From UBA1738 sp003453455 (GTDB lineage: Bacteria; Bacillota; Clostridia; UBA1381), in NCBI GenBank assembly GCA_946621875.1, contig CAMOOX010000013.1, positions 1 to 29,071 on the forward strand: DNA of 29,071 nucleotides. The letters run 5' to 3'. How positions within the stretch are numbered: position 1 is the first letter of the stretch; each line of letters starts with the position of its first letter. This document shows positions 23,201 through 29,071 of the stretch, one piece after another. Made by a program: the position numbers and the translations under genes. The notes under the pieces were generated by a model. It saw only the letters and a program-made list of their open reading frames with translations, was not told the DNA's origin and ran no database searches.

Positions 23201-24339
23201 TTTTGAGGAATTGGTCTTTCGGGATTTACAAAAGTTGAAAAATGATCAGTAATTTTTCCGTTTTCTATTTTTACTGCTCCTATTTCGGTTATTTTATCTT
23301 TATCTTTTGAAAGCCCCGTAGTTTCCAAATCAAAAACGACAAACTTCCCCGAAAGCTGTTCTTGCGTACTTCCGCTCGTTATTTTTGCGGTATCGTCAAC
23401 CATATACCCTTCTATGCCGTATATTATCTTTATTTTTTTGTTATCATCTGAGGCTTTCAGCGCATCGGGATATGATTGCACCACGCCGTGGTCAGTTATA
23501 GCAATTGCCGTGTGCCCCCATGATACTGCCCTGTCTATCAAGCTTTGCGCCGAGGATACGGCATCCATTTGCGACATCTGCGTATGAAGATGCAGCTCCA
23601 CTCTCTTTTCGGGCGCATTATCTGTCTTTTGCTCATCAGGCTCAGCATAGTTTATATCCCGAGCATTCACCACTACTTCATGCGCAAAATCATCATACTT
23701 TGCAACACCTCGTACAACTACTCTGACTCCTGCTTTTAAGCCCGATTTTTCCACATTTTTGTTCACCTTGGAAAAGGCTTTTTGGATATTTTCATACTTT
23801 TCCGTATCCTTTTCAGCTATGAACATTTTTACAGTTATGGAATCGTTAAAATCAGTCACATCAAGCATTACAATCCACATTTCCTTACCATCTTTTTTGC
23901 GCTTGATATTTCTTATATCGGTTTCAAAGACCGTTCCCGAAAAGCAAATTACATTCGGACTTTCTGAAATATCGGAAATCGGTATAAGATTTGAGCGTAT
24001 TTCCTGCCCTACTATTATGCCGTCCGTATGCGCCTTCCCGAGTTCCGCAGGCGGTGCTTTTTTTATAGGCCTATTTATTTCATTAATCGGTTCGTATATT
24101 TTCTCTGGCTTAATACTTTCCGCCTTTTCCGCCTCAACTGCCGTAACAGAGACGCTTATTCCTTCTATTTTTTCCTCAATGATTTTTTTGATAAAATTCT
24201 CCTCGTCTTCCGAAATTTTTTCACACAAAACAAGCCGCATAGTTTTATGCTGCTTTGAAAGCTCTATTTTTTCTATGTGATGAGCACCCTCTTTTGTGTT
24301 TTCAAAAAAACTGAATACTGAGCTTAAAATCGGTTTCAT
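20284..24339 (-). CDS. polC: DNA polymerase III alpha subunit, PolC type
   Basis: 1351 residues, slightly short of the usual ~1430, mostly because of a shorter N-terminal region. Order: N-terminal domain and OB fold (about 125-235), first part of the PHP domain (VELHLHTQMSQMDAVSS, about 247), an inserted DnaQ-like 3'-5' exonuclease (FVVFDLETTG, about 333-342, through HHHRAVDDAKATAE), second part of PHP, then the family-C polymerase core (GSRGSVGSSFVAYLSG, a zinc-binding CPNC...CPKC region, and DIDLNFSGEY with catalytic Asp residues) and a helix-hairpin-helix C-terminus (GDNAARAIVEARE). The C-terminal QMSLFD is a beta-clamp-binding motif. It is the main replicative polymerase of low-GC Firmicutes. 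It has its own promoter. In many relatives it directly precedes rimP; here about 10 kb separate them. Confidence 0.98.
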   Translation of the reverse strand: MKPILSSVFSFFENTKEGAHHIEKIELSKQHKTMRLVLCEKISEDEENFIKKIIEEKIEGISVSVTAVEAEKAESIKPEKIYEPINEINRPIKKAPPAELGKAHTDGIIVGQEIRSNLIPISDISESPNVICFSGTVFETDIRNIKRKKDGKEMWIVMLDVTDFNDSITVKMFIAEKDTEKYENIQKAFSKVNKNVEKSGLKAGVRVVVRGVAKYDDFAHEVVVNARDINYAEPDEQKTDNAPEKRVELHLHTQMSQMDAVSSAQSLIDRAVSWGHTAIAITDHGVVQSYPDALKASDDNKKIKIIYGIEGYMVDDTAKITSGSTQEQLSGKFVVFDLETTGLSKDKDKITEIGAVKIENGKITDHFSTFVNPERPIPQKIVELTSITDEMVADAPKIEEILPKFMEFCKGSVLVAHNAEFDTGFIKKAAGDCGLSYDFAHLDTLMLARGLYPELGNHRLSTLNKHLKVTLLHHHRAVDDAKATAEIFIKMMQELKERGILNISELNQKFDIRTLSKRNPANHIILLAKNLQGIRNIYEMVSESHLKYFYRTPRIPKSLIEEKREGLIIGSACEAGELFRAVVNEKSDAEIEKIAEFYDYLEIQPIGNNAYMKRSDEFPNVTDDEDLQNLNKKIVSLGEKLQKPVVATCDVHFLDPEGADYRKILMHYKGFSDADNQAPLYFRTTEEMLSEFSYLGEEKAYEVVVTNTNKIADMVEAVRPIPTKKCPPEISGANEGIINDSRRKAEEIYGNPLPEIVSERLERELNSIVGNGFAVMYKIAQELVRKSNEDGYLVGSRGSVGSSFVAYLSGITEVNSLPAHYICPNCKNFELVGSEIGASGCDLPNKVCPKCGTPYKKDGHDIPFETFLGFNGDKEPDIDLNFSGEYQPIIHKYTEEFFGEGFVFRAGTIGTVAKKTAFGYARKYAEEKGIIMKNAELKRLATGCVGVKRTSGQHPGGIIVVPHANNIHEFCPVQHPADDVNSNIITTHFDYHSIDKNLLKLDELGHDDPTVIRMLEDLTGVDAKTIPLAEEKTMSIFTSNDALNIKSGYDIGTNLGTYAVPEFGTKFVRQMLADTKPTTFSELVRISGLSHGTDVWLGNAQELIRGNFCDLSHSICARDDIMIYLISHGVEAGHAFRIMESVRKGKGLKPEDEEAMKEAGIPDWYMSSCKKIKYMFPKAHAVAYVMMAFRIAYFKVYYPKEFYIAYFSVRADDFDASCMTGGIEVAKRALDEIYARKNNGTITPKDENMITILEVCIEMYARGVGFTPIDIYKSDATKFLPTEDGILPPLNAFAGMGDNAARAIVEAREKGEFKTLEDFRIRTGATKTIIEMLVNTGCLNLPETDQMSLFD

Positions 24340-24372
24340 TACATTTTCCTTTGTTATTTTTCTTATAATTAC

Positions 24373-24401
24373 ATTTTACAACATAACTTGCATTTTTTCA
24401 A
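24373..24401 (-). promoter_or_regulatory. Promoter of polC
   Basis: Minus strand TTGAAA (24396-24401), 17-bp spacer, TAAAAT (24373-24378), about 34 bp before the polC ATG, which has AAGGA 7 nt upstream. It is divergent from the tRNA-Gly promoter. Confidence 0.8.
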
Positions 24402-24424
24402 GCAAATATTGGTACAAAAAACTA

Positions 24425-24453
24425 TTGACAAAAATTTTTTTCTGTGCTATTAT
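24425..24453 (+). promoter_or_regulatory. Promoter of tRNA-Gly
   Basis: TTGACA (24425-24430), 17-bp spacer, TATTAT (24448-24453) preceded by TGTGC. The predicted start is a few bases before the tRNA 5' end at 24465. Confidence 0.88.
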
Positions 24454-24464
24454 GATTGTGATAT

Positions 24465-24539
24465 GCGGGAGTGGCTCAGTGGTAGAGCGTCACCTTGCCA
24501 AGGTGAACGTCGCGAGTTCGAATCTCGTCTTCCGCTCCA
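24465..24539 (+). tRNA. tRNA-Gly (anticodon GCC)
   Basis: Acceptor stem GCGGGAG pairs with CTTCCGC (one G-U pair), discriminator T and encoded CCA. The D-arm is GCTCAGTGGTAGAGC, the anticodon stem is TCACC/GGTGA with loop TTGCCAA (anticodon GCC), and the T-arm is GCGAGTTCGAATCTCGT. 75 nt including CCA. It has its own promoter and terminator, so it is a single-gene unit. Confidence 0.98.
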
Positions 24540-24544
24540 CTTCG

Positions 24545-24580
24545 TCGGAACAAGCGATTTTACGCTTGTTCCGATTTTTT
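24545..24580 (+). terminator. Rho-independent terminator of tRNA-Gly
   Basis: TCGGAACAAGCG (24545-24556), loop ATTTTA, CGCTTGTTCCGA (24563-24574), a perfect 12-bp stem followed by TTTTTT. It begins 5 bp after the tRNA CCA. Confidence 0.95.
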
Positions 24581-24625
24581 GTTCTTTCTTTTCCTTTCTG
24601 CACCACTGCTTCCATATATTTTGCA

Positions 24626-24655
24626 TTGATTTTTCACTTTTTTGGATGTTATAAT
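24626..24655 (+). promoter_or_regulatory. Promoter of the CAP-domain protein gene
   Basis: TTGATT (24626-24631), 18-bp spacer, TATAAT (24650-24655). The predicted start near 24662 means that the transcript begins at the first arm of the inverted-repeat leader. Confidence 0.68.
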
Positions 24656-24658
24656 TTT

Positions 24659-24722
24659 ATCAGGCGATATCCTATCACAAATAACGTCCGCAAAAAGTGA
24701 TTTTATCGCCTGATTTGCGGAC
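24659..24722 (+). promoter_or_regulatory. Interleaved double inverted repeat in the 5' leader of the CAP gene
   Basis: Repeat A: CAGGCGATA (24661-24669) with TATCGCCTG (24704-24712), 9 bp perfect, or 11 bp counting flanking bases. A nested 5-bp ATCAC/GTGAT (24674-24678/24697-24701) extends this hairpin. Repeat B: GTCCGCAAA (24686-24694) with TTTGCGGAC (24714-24722), 9 bp perfect. The order A-B-A'-B' is that of a pseudoknot, but only one base separates A' from B', too little to span helix A. The two hairpins are therefore probably alternatives. B' ends directly before the ribosome site AGAAAGGA, 10 nt from the ATG. This suggests an RNA switch or paired operators; no known riboswitch class was recognised. 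Confidence 0.6.
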
Positions 24723-24740
24723 AGAAAGGATTTTTAGAAT

Positions 24741-25727
24741 ATGAAAAAACTATTATCTTTTGCAGCGGCTGTTTGTGTTTTAGCTGCTTCCGTTTCGGTT
24801 TCCGCTGCATGCAACATCAAAATTTCAGGCTTTTCCCAAGGGCCTCTCTGCGGAATTGCCTCCTATAATTCAAACGGAAGCACAATGGTGCCTTTCAGAA
24901 GCATTTGTGAGGCTCTTGGTGCAAAGGTCAGCTGGGACGCTTCCACAAATACCGCCTCGGCAAAATGCGGTGAAAACACCGTTTCTATATGCACAGGCTC
25001 TGACCAGATTTGCACAAATGACGGAAACATAGAACTTCCGACTCCATCCTGCAACAAAAACGGGCTTACCTATGTACCACTCCGTGCAATATGCGAAGCT
25101 TTGGGTTGTAATGTAAACTGGGACGCAAATAGCGGAGATATAAGTGTAGAGCCAAAAGAGAATACGACTGAAAATAATACCGGTTGTACCGACGGAAATT
25201 GCAATAATAATCAGAACAGCGGATATAGCTGGCAGGACATTATAAACCAATTCTTCGGAAATGGCGGACAGCAAAACAATTCACAAAATACGCAGACCGA
25301 AACGCCGCCTGTTCCCGAAAAGCCTGAGCAGCCTGCAAATAGTATAGGCTCATATGAGCTTCAAGTTCTTAATCTTGTAAACGAACAAAGGGCAAATTAC
25401 GGACTTAAAGCGTTAAGTTACAGCACTTCCCTTGAAGCTGTTGCATACTCGCACAGCAAAGATATGGCTCAAAACAATTATTTCAGCCATACAAATCTTT
25501 CGGGACAATCTCCCTTTGACAGAATGAGAGCAGCAGGCATTTCTTACAGAAGTGCGGCAGAAAATATTGCGGCAGGACAAAGAACGCCGCAAGAAGTTGT
25601 TAATGCGTGGATGAATTCCGCAGGACACAGAGCAAATATTCTGAACTCATCTGTAACAGAGATGGGAGTCGGCATTTACTCAGGCGGAAGCTATGGAGTT
25701 TACTGGACACAATTATTCAGAGGATAG
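24741..25727 (+). CDS. Secreted CAP-domain protein with copper-amine-oxidase-N-like domain
   Basis: 328 residues. Signal peptide covers 1-22 (KKLLSFAAAVCVLAASVSVSA, cleavage near VSA-A). Two repeats of the copper amine oxidase N-terminal type follow (about 45-80 and 108-140), each with MVPFRSICEALGAKVSWD or YVPLRAICEALGCNVNWD. Then comes an Asn/Gln/Pro-rich linker (about 140-205) and a CAP/SCP domain (about 208-327) with LVNEQRANYGLKALSYS, HSKDMAQNNYFSHTNLSG and AAENIAAG...VNAWMNSAGHRANIL, close to the YkwD type. The mature N-terminal part has 11 cysteines, all before residue 155; the CAP domain has none. It is exported; the molecular activity of such CAP proteins is unknown. It is a single-gene unit between promoter and terminator. 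Confidence 0.93.
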   Translation: MKKLLSFAAAVCVLAASVSVSAACNIKISGFSQGPLCGIASYNSNGSTMVPFRSICEALGAKVSWDASTNTASAKCGENTVSICTGSDQICTNDGNIELPTPSCNKNGLTYVPLRAICEALGCNVNWDANSGDISVEPKENTTENNTGCTDGNCNNNQNSGYSWQDIINQFFGNGGQQNNSQNTQTETPPVPEKPEQPANSIGSYELQVLNLVNEQRANYGLKALSYSTSLEAVAYSHSKDMAQNNYFSHTNLSGQSPFDRMRAAGISYRSAAENIAAGQRTPQEVVNAWMNSAGHRANILNSSVTEMGVGIYSGGSYGVYWTQLFRG

Positions 25728-25736
25728 CGAAAAAAC

Positions 25737-25765
25737 AACGGCTTTATCAAAAAGCCGTTATTTTT
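25737..25765. terminator. Bidirectional terminator after the CAP gene and azlD
   Basis: AACGGCTTT (25737-25745), loop ATCAA, AAAGCCGTT (25751-25759), then ATTTTT on the plus strand and an A/T-rich run on the minus side (GTTTTTTCG). It lies between the convergent CAP and azlD stop codons. Confidence 0.9.
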
Positions 25766-26078
25766 ATGCAAATTTTATTATACATTCTGCTACAAATACC
25801 ACTATACAGGAAATTACCGCTACCTTCATAAGACTCTTTCCAAAATATGAAAATATCAGCGCCGCCAAAAATCCGAGAATTGCGGAAATTTTGCTGTCTG
25901 CCACATAAAAAATAGCAGGAACAGTCATAACGCTTAAAACTGCGCACGGAAGATAATAAAGGAAGGAAACAATAAATCTGTTTTCTATCTTTTTCCTTAC
26001 CAAAATCAGAGGAAGCATTCTGATTAAGTATGTAACACCTGCCATAAAAGTCAGGTAAATTAAAAATCTATTCTCCAT
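25764..26078 (-). CDS. azlD: AzlD-family branched-chain amino acid export subunit
   Basis: About 104 residues with four hydrophobic helices. Family features are YLTFMAGVTYLIRMLPLILV at the start and FLYYLPCAVLSVMTVPAIFY in the middle. Start choice: the open frame reaches 26126, but ATG at 26076-26078 (MENRFLIYL) has AAGGAG 6 nt upstream and is the likely start. It overlaps azlC by 11 bp. AzlC-AzlD homologues (YgaZ-YgaH, BrnFE) export branched-chain amino acids and similar compounds; the substrate here is inferred only by family. Confidence 0.9.
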   Translation of the reverse strand: MENRFLIYLTFMAGVTYLIRMLPLILVRKKIENRFIVSFLYYLPCAVLSVMTVPAIFYVADSKISAILGFLAALIFSYFGKSLMKVAVISCIVVFVAECIIKFA

Positions 26079-26784
26079 GGCTTTCTCCTTCAATTGGCGC
26101 AAAGCAGGCAAAAACCAGACTTGCAATCACCGAACATATTATTATTACAAAACCTTGGGGTATATTTTTCAGCATAGGCACATAGTAAAAAGCACAGCTT
26201 AAAAATACCGCAAGCAAAACGCAAAACAGCATTTTGTCGTCCTTTTTCATCTGCGGAACAACGATTGCCGCAAACATTGCATATATCGCAATACCGAGTG
26301 CAGAAACTATAATATGCGGCAGAACAGAACCCATTATAGCGCCTAAAAATGTACCTACACTCCAACCGATGTACGGCATCAGGATAAGTCCGTACATATA
26401 TTTTCTTCCGACATCTTTTTTATTTGACACAGCAACGGCAAAAATTTCATCGGTGTTTGCAAAGGATATTATAAGCCTGTCCACTATTTTTACGCTCCTA
26501 TCAAGCTTTTGGGAGAGGGAAACCGACATAAACATATATCTCAAATTGATTATAATCTGCCCTAAAATAAGCTCAATAAGTGTGCCGCCCCCCATTATAA
26601 CAGGCACAGCCGCAAATTGTCCTGCCGAAGTCAGATTTGTCATTGACATCAGAAGCGCTTCCTTTATTCCAAGACCGTTTTGCATGGCGAATATTCCAAA
26701 AGCGAATGAAACTCCCAAATACCCCATACATATCGGCAAGCCGTCTTTTATTCCTCTTGTAAATTCTGAAAACCTTTTCATCAT
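26068..26784 (-). CDS. azlC: AzlC-family branched-chain amino acid permease
   Basis: 238 residues with about five to six hydrophobic segments. The AzlC signature is visible: FTRGIKDGLPICMGYLGVSFAFGIFA, then MTNLTSAGQFAAVPVIMGGG and LIINLRYMFMSVSLSQKL, followed by SFANTDEIFAVAV. This is the large membrane subunit of the AzlCD exporter. It overlaps the HU gene stop by 4 bp (ATGA) and azlD by 11 bp. No Lrp-type regulator is adjacent, unlike azlBCD of Bacillus. Confidence 0.92.
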   Translation of the reverse strand: MMKRFSEFTRGIKDGLPICMGYLGVSFAFGIFAMQNGLGIKEALLMSMTNLTSAGQFAAVPVIMGGGTLIELILGQIIINLRYMFMSVSLSQKLDRSVKIVDRLIISFANTDEIFAVAVSNKKDVGRKYMYGLILMPYIGWSVGTFLGAIMGSVLPHIIVSALGIAIYAMFAAIVVPQMKKDDKMLFCVLLAVFLSCAFYYVPMLKNIPQGFVIIICSVIASLVFACFAPIEGESHGE

Positions 26785-27065
26785 CTGTTCCTGTTTCTTA
26801 CCCGTTTTTTAAGAGGCTCTGCCGCCCTGAAAACAGGCGTATCATATGCCTCGATTGTTATGCGCTCACCCGTACGCGGATTTACTGCGCTATGTGCCGA
26901 TCTTTTATGTACTTCAAATGTGCCGAGTCCTACAATATAAACCTTTTCCCCTTCTTCCATCTTTTCCGATATAATATCTATTGCAAAATTTATTACCTGC
27001 TCTGTTTCAAAAGCAGATACATCTGTTTTTTCGGAAATTTTTGCAATAAGTTCCGCTTTATTCAA
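26781..27065 (-). CDS. HU-family DNA-binding protein
   Basis: 94 residues, the standard HU length. N-terminal helices are NKAELIAKISEKTDVSAFETEQVI, followed by VGLGTFEVHKRSAHSAVNPRTGERI, the DNA-intercalating arm region (NPRTGE with the conserved Pro), and a basic C-terminus LKKRVRNRNR. The start is TTG at 27065, chosen because HU proteins begin M-N-K; the ribosome site is weak (GGAAAGAAG, 9 nt). It bends and compacts DNA. It is translationally coupled to azlC, an unusual place for an HU gene. It may be an accessory paralogue rather than the main HU. Confidence 0.93.
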   Translation of the reverse strand: MNKAELIAKISEKTDVSAFETEQVINFAIDIISEKMEEGEKVYIVGLGTFEVHKRSAHSAVNPRTGERITIEAYDTPVFRAAEPLKKRVRNRNR

Positions 27066-27099
27066 ACAATAACACTTCTTTCCGTAAAATATATTTCGC

Positions 27100-29071
27100 T
27101 TAATCGAGCTTCCACTTCTTCATCTCTTCAACTCTTTCGTCAAGTTTCTTCTTCGATACAAAAACAGAGGCTATTGATGCTGTAAACCTCTTTCTTTTTC
27201 CATTTTTTATTCCCCAAAACGCACGGTAAATCCATGCGGCAGGGAGCAAAAACGGCTTATTCCGCAAAAAGGCATAATGCTGCATAGCCGACATTGATTT
27301 ATAGCTCGGAAACAGGCTTCTCATTACCGTTGAAAAATAGGTAAAAAACCGATTTTTTCCTGCCTTAACCCTGTTTACAGACATATTGAACTGATTATTA
27401 TCATCGGAAAATCCAAAAATGCCGTTTGCAAGTATTTTTTCGGTTGCCTCTTCATAAAAATCCTCGTCTATACCGCCTGCAAATCCGTTCATATCCGTAT
27501 CAAACCACCTACTGCAAAGGGTAAAGCACAGATTTGCGAAATCCAGCATATTAAGATTTTTAAGTTTTTCAAAAATCCACTCCCAATTTAACTCTTTGCA
27601 ATTCTTTGTAACACAGGCAATGTCAAAAAACTGACGAAACCCTGCGCCTGAACTTGTCAGATGTTTCTTTAAGTGATGTAAAAGATAGATAAAATTAAAA
27701 CTTTCATCTAATTTTGAGTCCTTTACATACCCCCACATATCATTTAAGAAAGCATCCTGTTTTTCGTCATTAAAAACTTCTTTATAAATCAGTTTATCAT
27801 GTATCTCAACTTCGGCACCGCTATACCAAAAAACCCATTCATGCTCATTATGATGAGATTTATTTGTAAAGCCCTTTTTCAAAAGAGCTGAAAGCATACG
27901 CGGCCTGTCCTCAGAATGCACTAAAAGGTCAACATCACCCATAGAGCGAAATTCGGGAACTGCATAAAAAGGTGCCACAGTAGGTCCTTTTAAAAATGCA
28001 TATTCGATACCGAGATTTTCACAGGTATCTTTTAGAATTGAAGCTATATTCTCTATTTTTAGTCGGTAAAAAAGAGCAGACTTCGCGCTTTTACTAAAAC
28101 GGGCAAAAGTATCCCCGTCCATAAAACTGCGGCATTGATACTCAATTATATTTATCATCTGGTGCTTTACGGCAAAATCATAAATCATATCCCAGTCTAT
28201 GCCGTTTTGCGGTATAGTTTGCCTGCCGTTTAAGAAGTCTGCAAGGCAGTCTAAAAAAAACTTTTTATTTTTATCCATGCCCCGAAGCCTCCATAATTTT
28301 AGTATATTTTTAAAATTTTGTATGTTAGTACCGTAAAAATCGTACTTGTCGTATGCTGATTTATAGTTTAAAAATTTACTGTCACGGCACCAGCTTTTGA
28401 AAATATCAATAAACTCTTCCTCATCTACACACTCACCTATTTTACAGTCATCAAAAAACTGCGAAATAGTATCATTTTTAATGGCAAGAACAGGAAGGCT
28501 AAACCTCATATATGTGCCAAGCTTAGACGGCGTCACATACTTATAATATCCTGTGTTAGGGTAGCAAATAACCGCAAAATCACAGCCTTTTGCAATCTCA
28601 TCATGGGTGTTTGTATCAACATATCCCAAATACCTGGTGTGTGCAAGTTTTTCCTCATTTATCCACTCGCCGCATCTTCCCAAAATAACGAACTCTTCAT
28701 TATCAGTCAAGGACTCGGAAATCTTCCTTATCATATTTTTTTCAAACTTTCGTTCAAGCTCGCCTGAATAGAATATTTTGGTTTTTTCTCCTTTTTTATC
28801 TTCCCTTTTTTGCGCTTTTAGCATCACCGGCAGAATTTCCGTCTTATTTTCATATCCTTTGCAGCGCATAGATAACAAGGTTTTAAATCCGCTTGATACG
28901 GCTATTATTTTATCGGACATAGAAAAGAGCATATCCTCAAAATCCAGCAATTTATCTTTGTCTATTTTTATCCTGCTATAACCAAAGCTTTCCTCCTGCT
29001 CTTTTGGAAGGTCAATTACATATGTAAATATTCTCGCTTTCCCCTTTACCGCTCTTATCAGGCGGTAATAG
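27100..29071 (-). CDS. Glycosyltransferase fused to a nucleotidyltransferase-fold protein (5' end outside window)
   Basis: The frame stays open to the window edge (656 residues present; N-terminus missing). The first ~265 residues are the end of a GT4/GT-B-type glycosyltransferase: MSDKIIAVSSGF, KIFYSGELERKF and TPSKLGTYMRFSLPVLAI, the donor-binding region. The remaining 392 residues match the uncharacterised nucleotidyltransferase family (NTP_transf_5): FLKGPTVAPFYAVPEFRSMG followed by DVDLLV, with the two Asp of the NTase metal site, then VFWYSGAEVEIHDKL and LLHHLKKHL. At the join, ATG 28276-28278 has its own GGAGG site (28288-28292) in frame, so the second part can also be made alone. Such genes occur in surface-polysaccharide or peptide-modification clusters; substrate unknown. 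It lies 34 bp before HU. Confidence 0.82.
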   Translation of the reverse strand, partial: YYRLIRAVKGKARIFTYVIDLPKEQEESFGYSRIKIDKDKLLDFEDMLFSMSDKIIAVSSGFKTLLSMRCKGYENKTEILPVMLKAQKREDKKGEKTKIFYSGELERKFEKNMIRKISESLTDNEEFVILGRCGEWINEEKLAHTRYLGYVDTNTHDEIAKGCDFAVICYPNTGYYKYVTPSKLGTYMRFSLPVLAIKNDTISQFFDDCKIGECVDEEEFIDIFKSWCRDSKFLNYKSAYDKYDFYGTNIQNFKNILKLWRLRGMDKNKKFFLDCLADFLNGRQTIPQNGIDWDMIYDFAVKHQMINIIEYQCRSFMDGDTFARFSKSAKSALFYRLKIENIASILKDTCENLGIEYAFLKGPTVAPFYAVPEFRSMGDVDLLVHSEDRPRMLSALLKKGFTNKSHHNEHEWVFWYSGAEVEIHDKLIYKEVFNDEKQDAFLNDMWGYVKDSKLDESFNFIYLLHHLKKHLTSSGAGFRQFFDIACVTKNCKELNWEWIFEKLKNLNMLDFANLCFTLCSRWFDTDMNGFAGGIDEDFYEEATEKILANGIFGFSDDNNQFNMSVNRVKAGKNRFFTYFSTVMRSLFPSYKSMSAMQHYAFLRNKPFLLPAAWIYRAFWGIKNGKRKRFTASIASVFVSKKKLDERVEEMKKWKLD
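28276..28292 (-). promoter_or_regulatory. Internal ribosome binding site and start inside the GT-nucleotidyltransferase gene
   Basis: Minus strand GGAGG (28288-28292), 9-nt spacer CTTCGGGGC, ATG (28276-28278), all in the same frame as the long gene (LWRLRG-MDKNKKFF). It is positioned exactly at the domain boundary and gives a 392-residue nucleotidyltransferase if used. Confidence 0.6.

Noticed and set aside
24296..24700. Two plus-strand open frames of 134 and 88 codons
   Set aside because: Both run through the tRNA-Gly gene and its terminator and have no ribosome site.
24661..24722. A classical fully paired H-type pseudoknot
   Set aside because: The linker between A' and B' is one base, which cannot span a 9-14-bp helix A. 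Alternative hairpins are more likely than a full pseudoknot.

Overview
The window looks like chromosomal DNA from an anaerobic, low-GC Firmicute of the class Clostridia. Evidence: a PolC-type DNA polymerase III, the rimP-nusA-rnpM-ylxQ-infB-rbfA-nrnA gene order, strong AGGAGG-type ribosome binding sites, consensus sigma-A promoters with 17-bp spacers, S-layer-homology and copper-amine-oxidase-N domain exported proteins, and frequent TTG/GTG starts. The genus cannot be named from the sequence alone. No prophage, insertion sequence, transposase, toxin-antitoxin pair or CRISPR array was seen.

Layout. (1) 1-2036, minus: tRNA-Leu(UAG) with its own consensus promoter, an EamA permease overlapping a PAP2-type membrane phosphatase, a strong terminator, and a 51-residue cysteine-rich one-helix membrane peptide too short for ordinary gene callers. 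(2) 2037-10387, minus: one long close-packed gene run, rimP, nusA, rnpM, ylxQ, infB, rbfA, nrnA, trmR, a U32 protein, an XRE regulator and a 94-residue unknown. It has a clear promoter at 10359-10387 and a GC-rich hairpin just before rimP. The core serves transcription elongation, translation initiation and 30S maturation. trmR plus U32 add a probable wobble-uridine modification pair (5-hydroxy- then 5-methoxyuridine). (3) 10412-13024, minus: two LytR-CpsA-Psr wall-polymer ligases in tandem with highly charged tails, from a perfect TTGACA/TATAAT promoter. (4) 13101-20281, plus: a back-to-back promoter and a ~160-nt leader feed a NusG-II/Gx membrane pair that resembles EetA-EetB. This is followed by a four-gene operon: HlyD/MacA-like adaptor, MacB-like ATPase, MacB-like permease and a 773-residue SLH surface protein. 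(5) 20284-24401, minus: polC, sharing a bidirectional terminator with the SLH gene. (6) 24425-25765, plus: tRNA-Gly(GCC) with promoter and terminator, then a secreted CAP-domain protein whose 5' leader holds two interleaved perfect inverted repeats. (7) 25737-29071, minus: azlD, azlC, an HU-family gene and a partial gene joining a glycosyltransferase to a nucleotidyltransferase; the reading frame is open through the right edge of the window.

How the parts fit. In many Firmicutes polC lies directly upstream of rimP. Here the two are separated by about 10 kb of envelope genes, so this looks like a conserved housekeeping backbone with a cell-surface module inserted. The LCP enzymes probably attach the secondary wall polymers that SLH domains bind, which gives a functional link between regions 3 and 4, although this is inference. 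The most unusual signals are the interleaved inverted repeats at 24659-24722, the efflux operon ending in an SLH protein, the GT-nucleotidyltransferase fusion with an internal ribosome binding site, and the uncalled Cys-rich peptide at 1816-1971.
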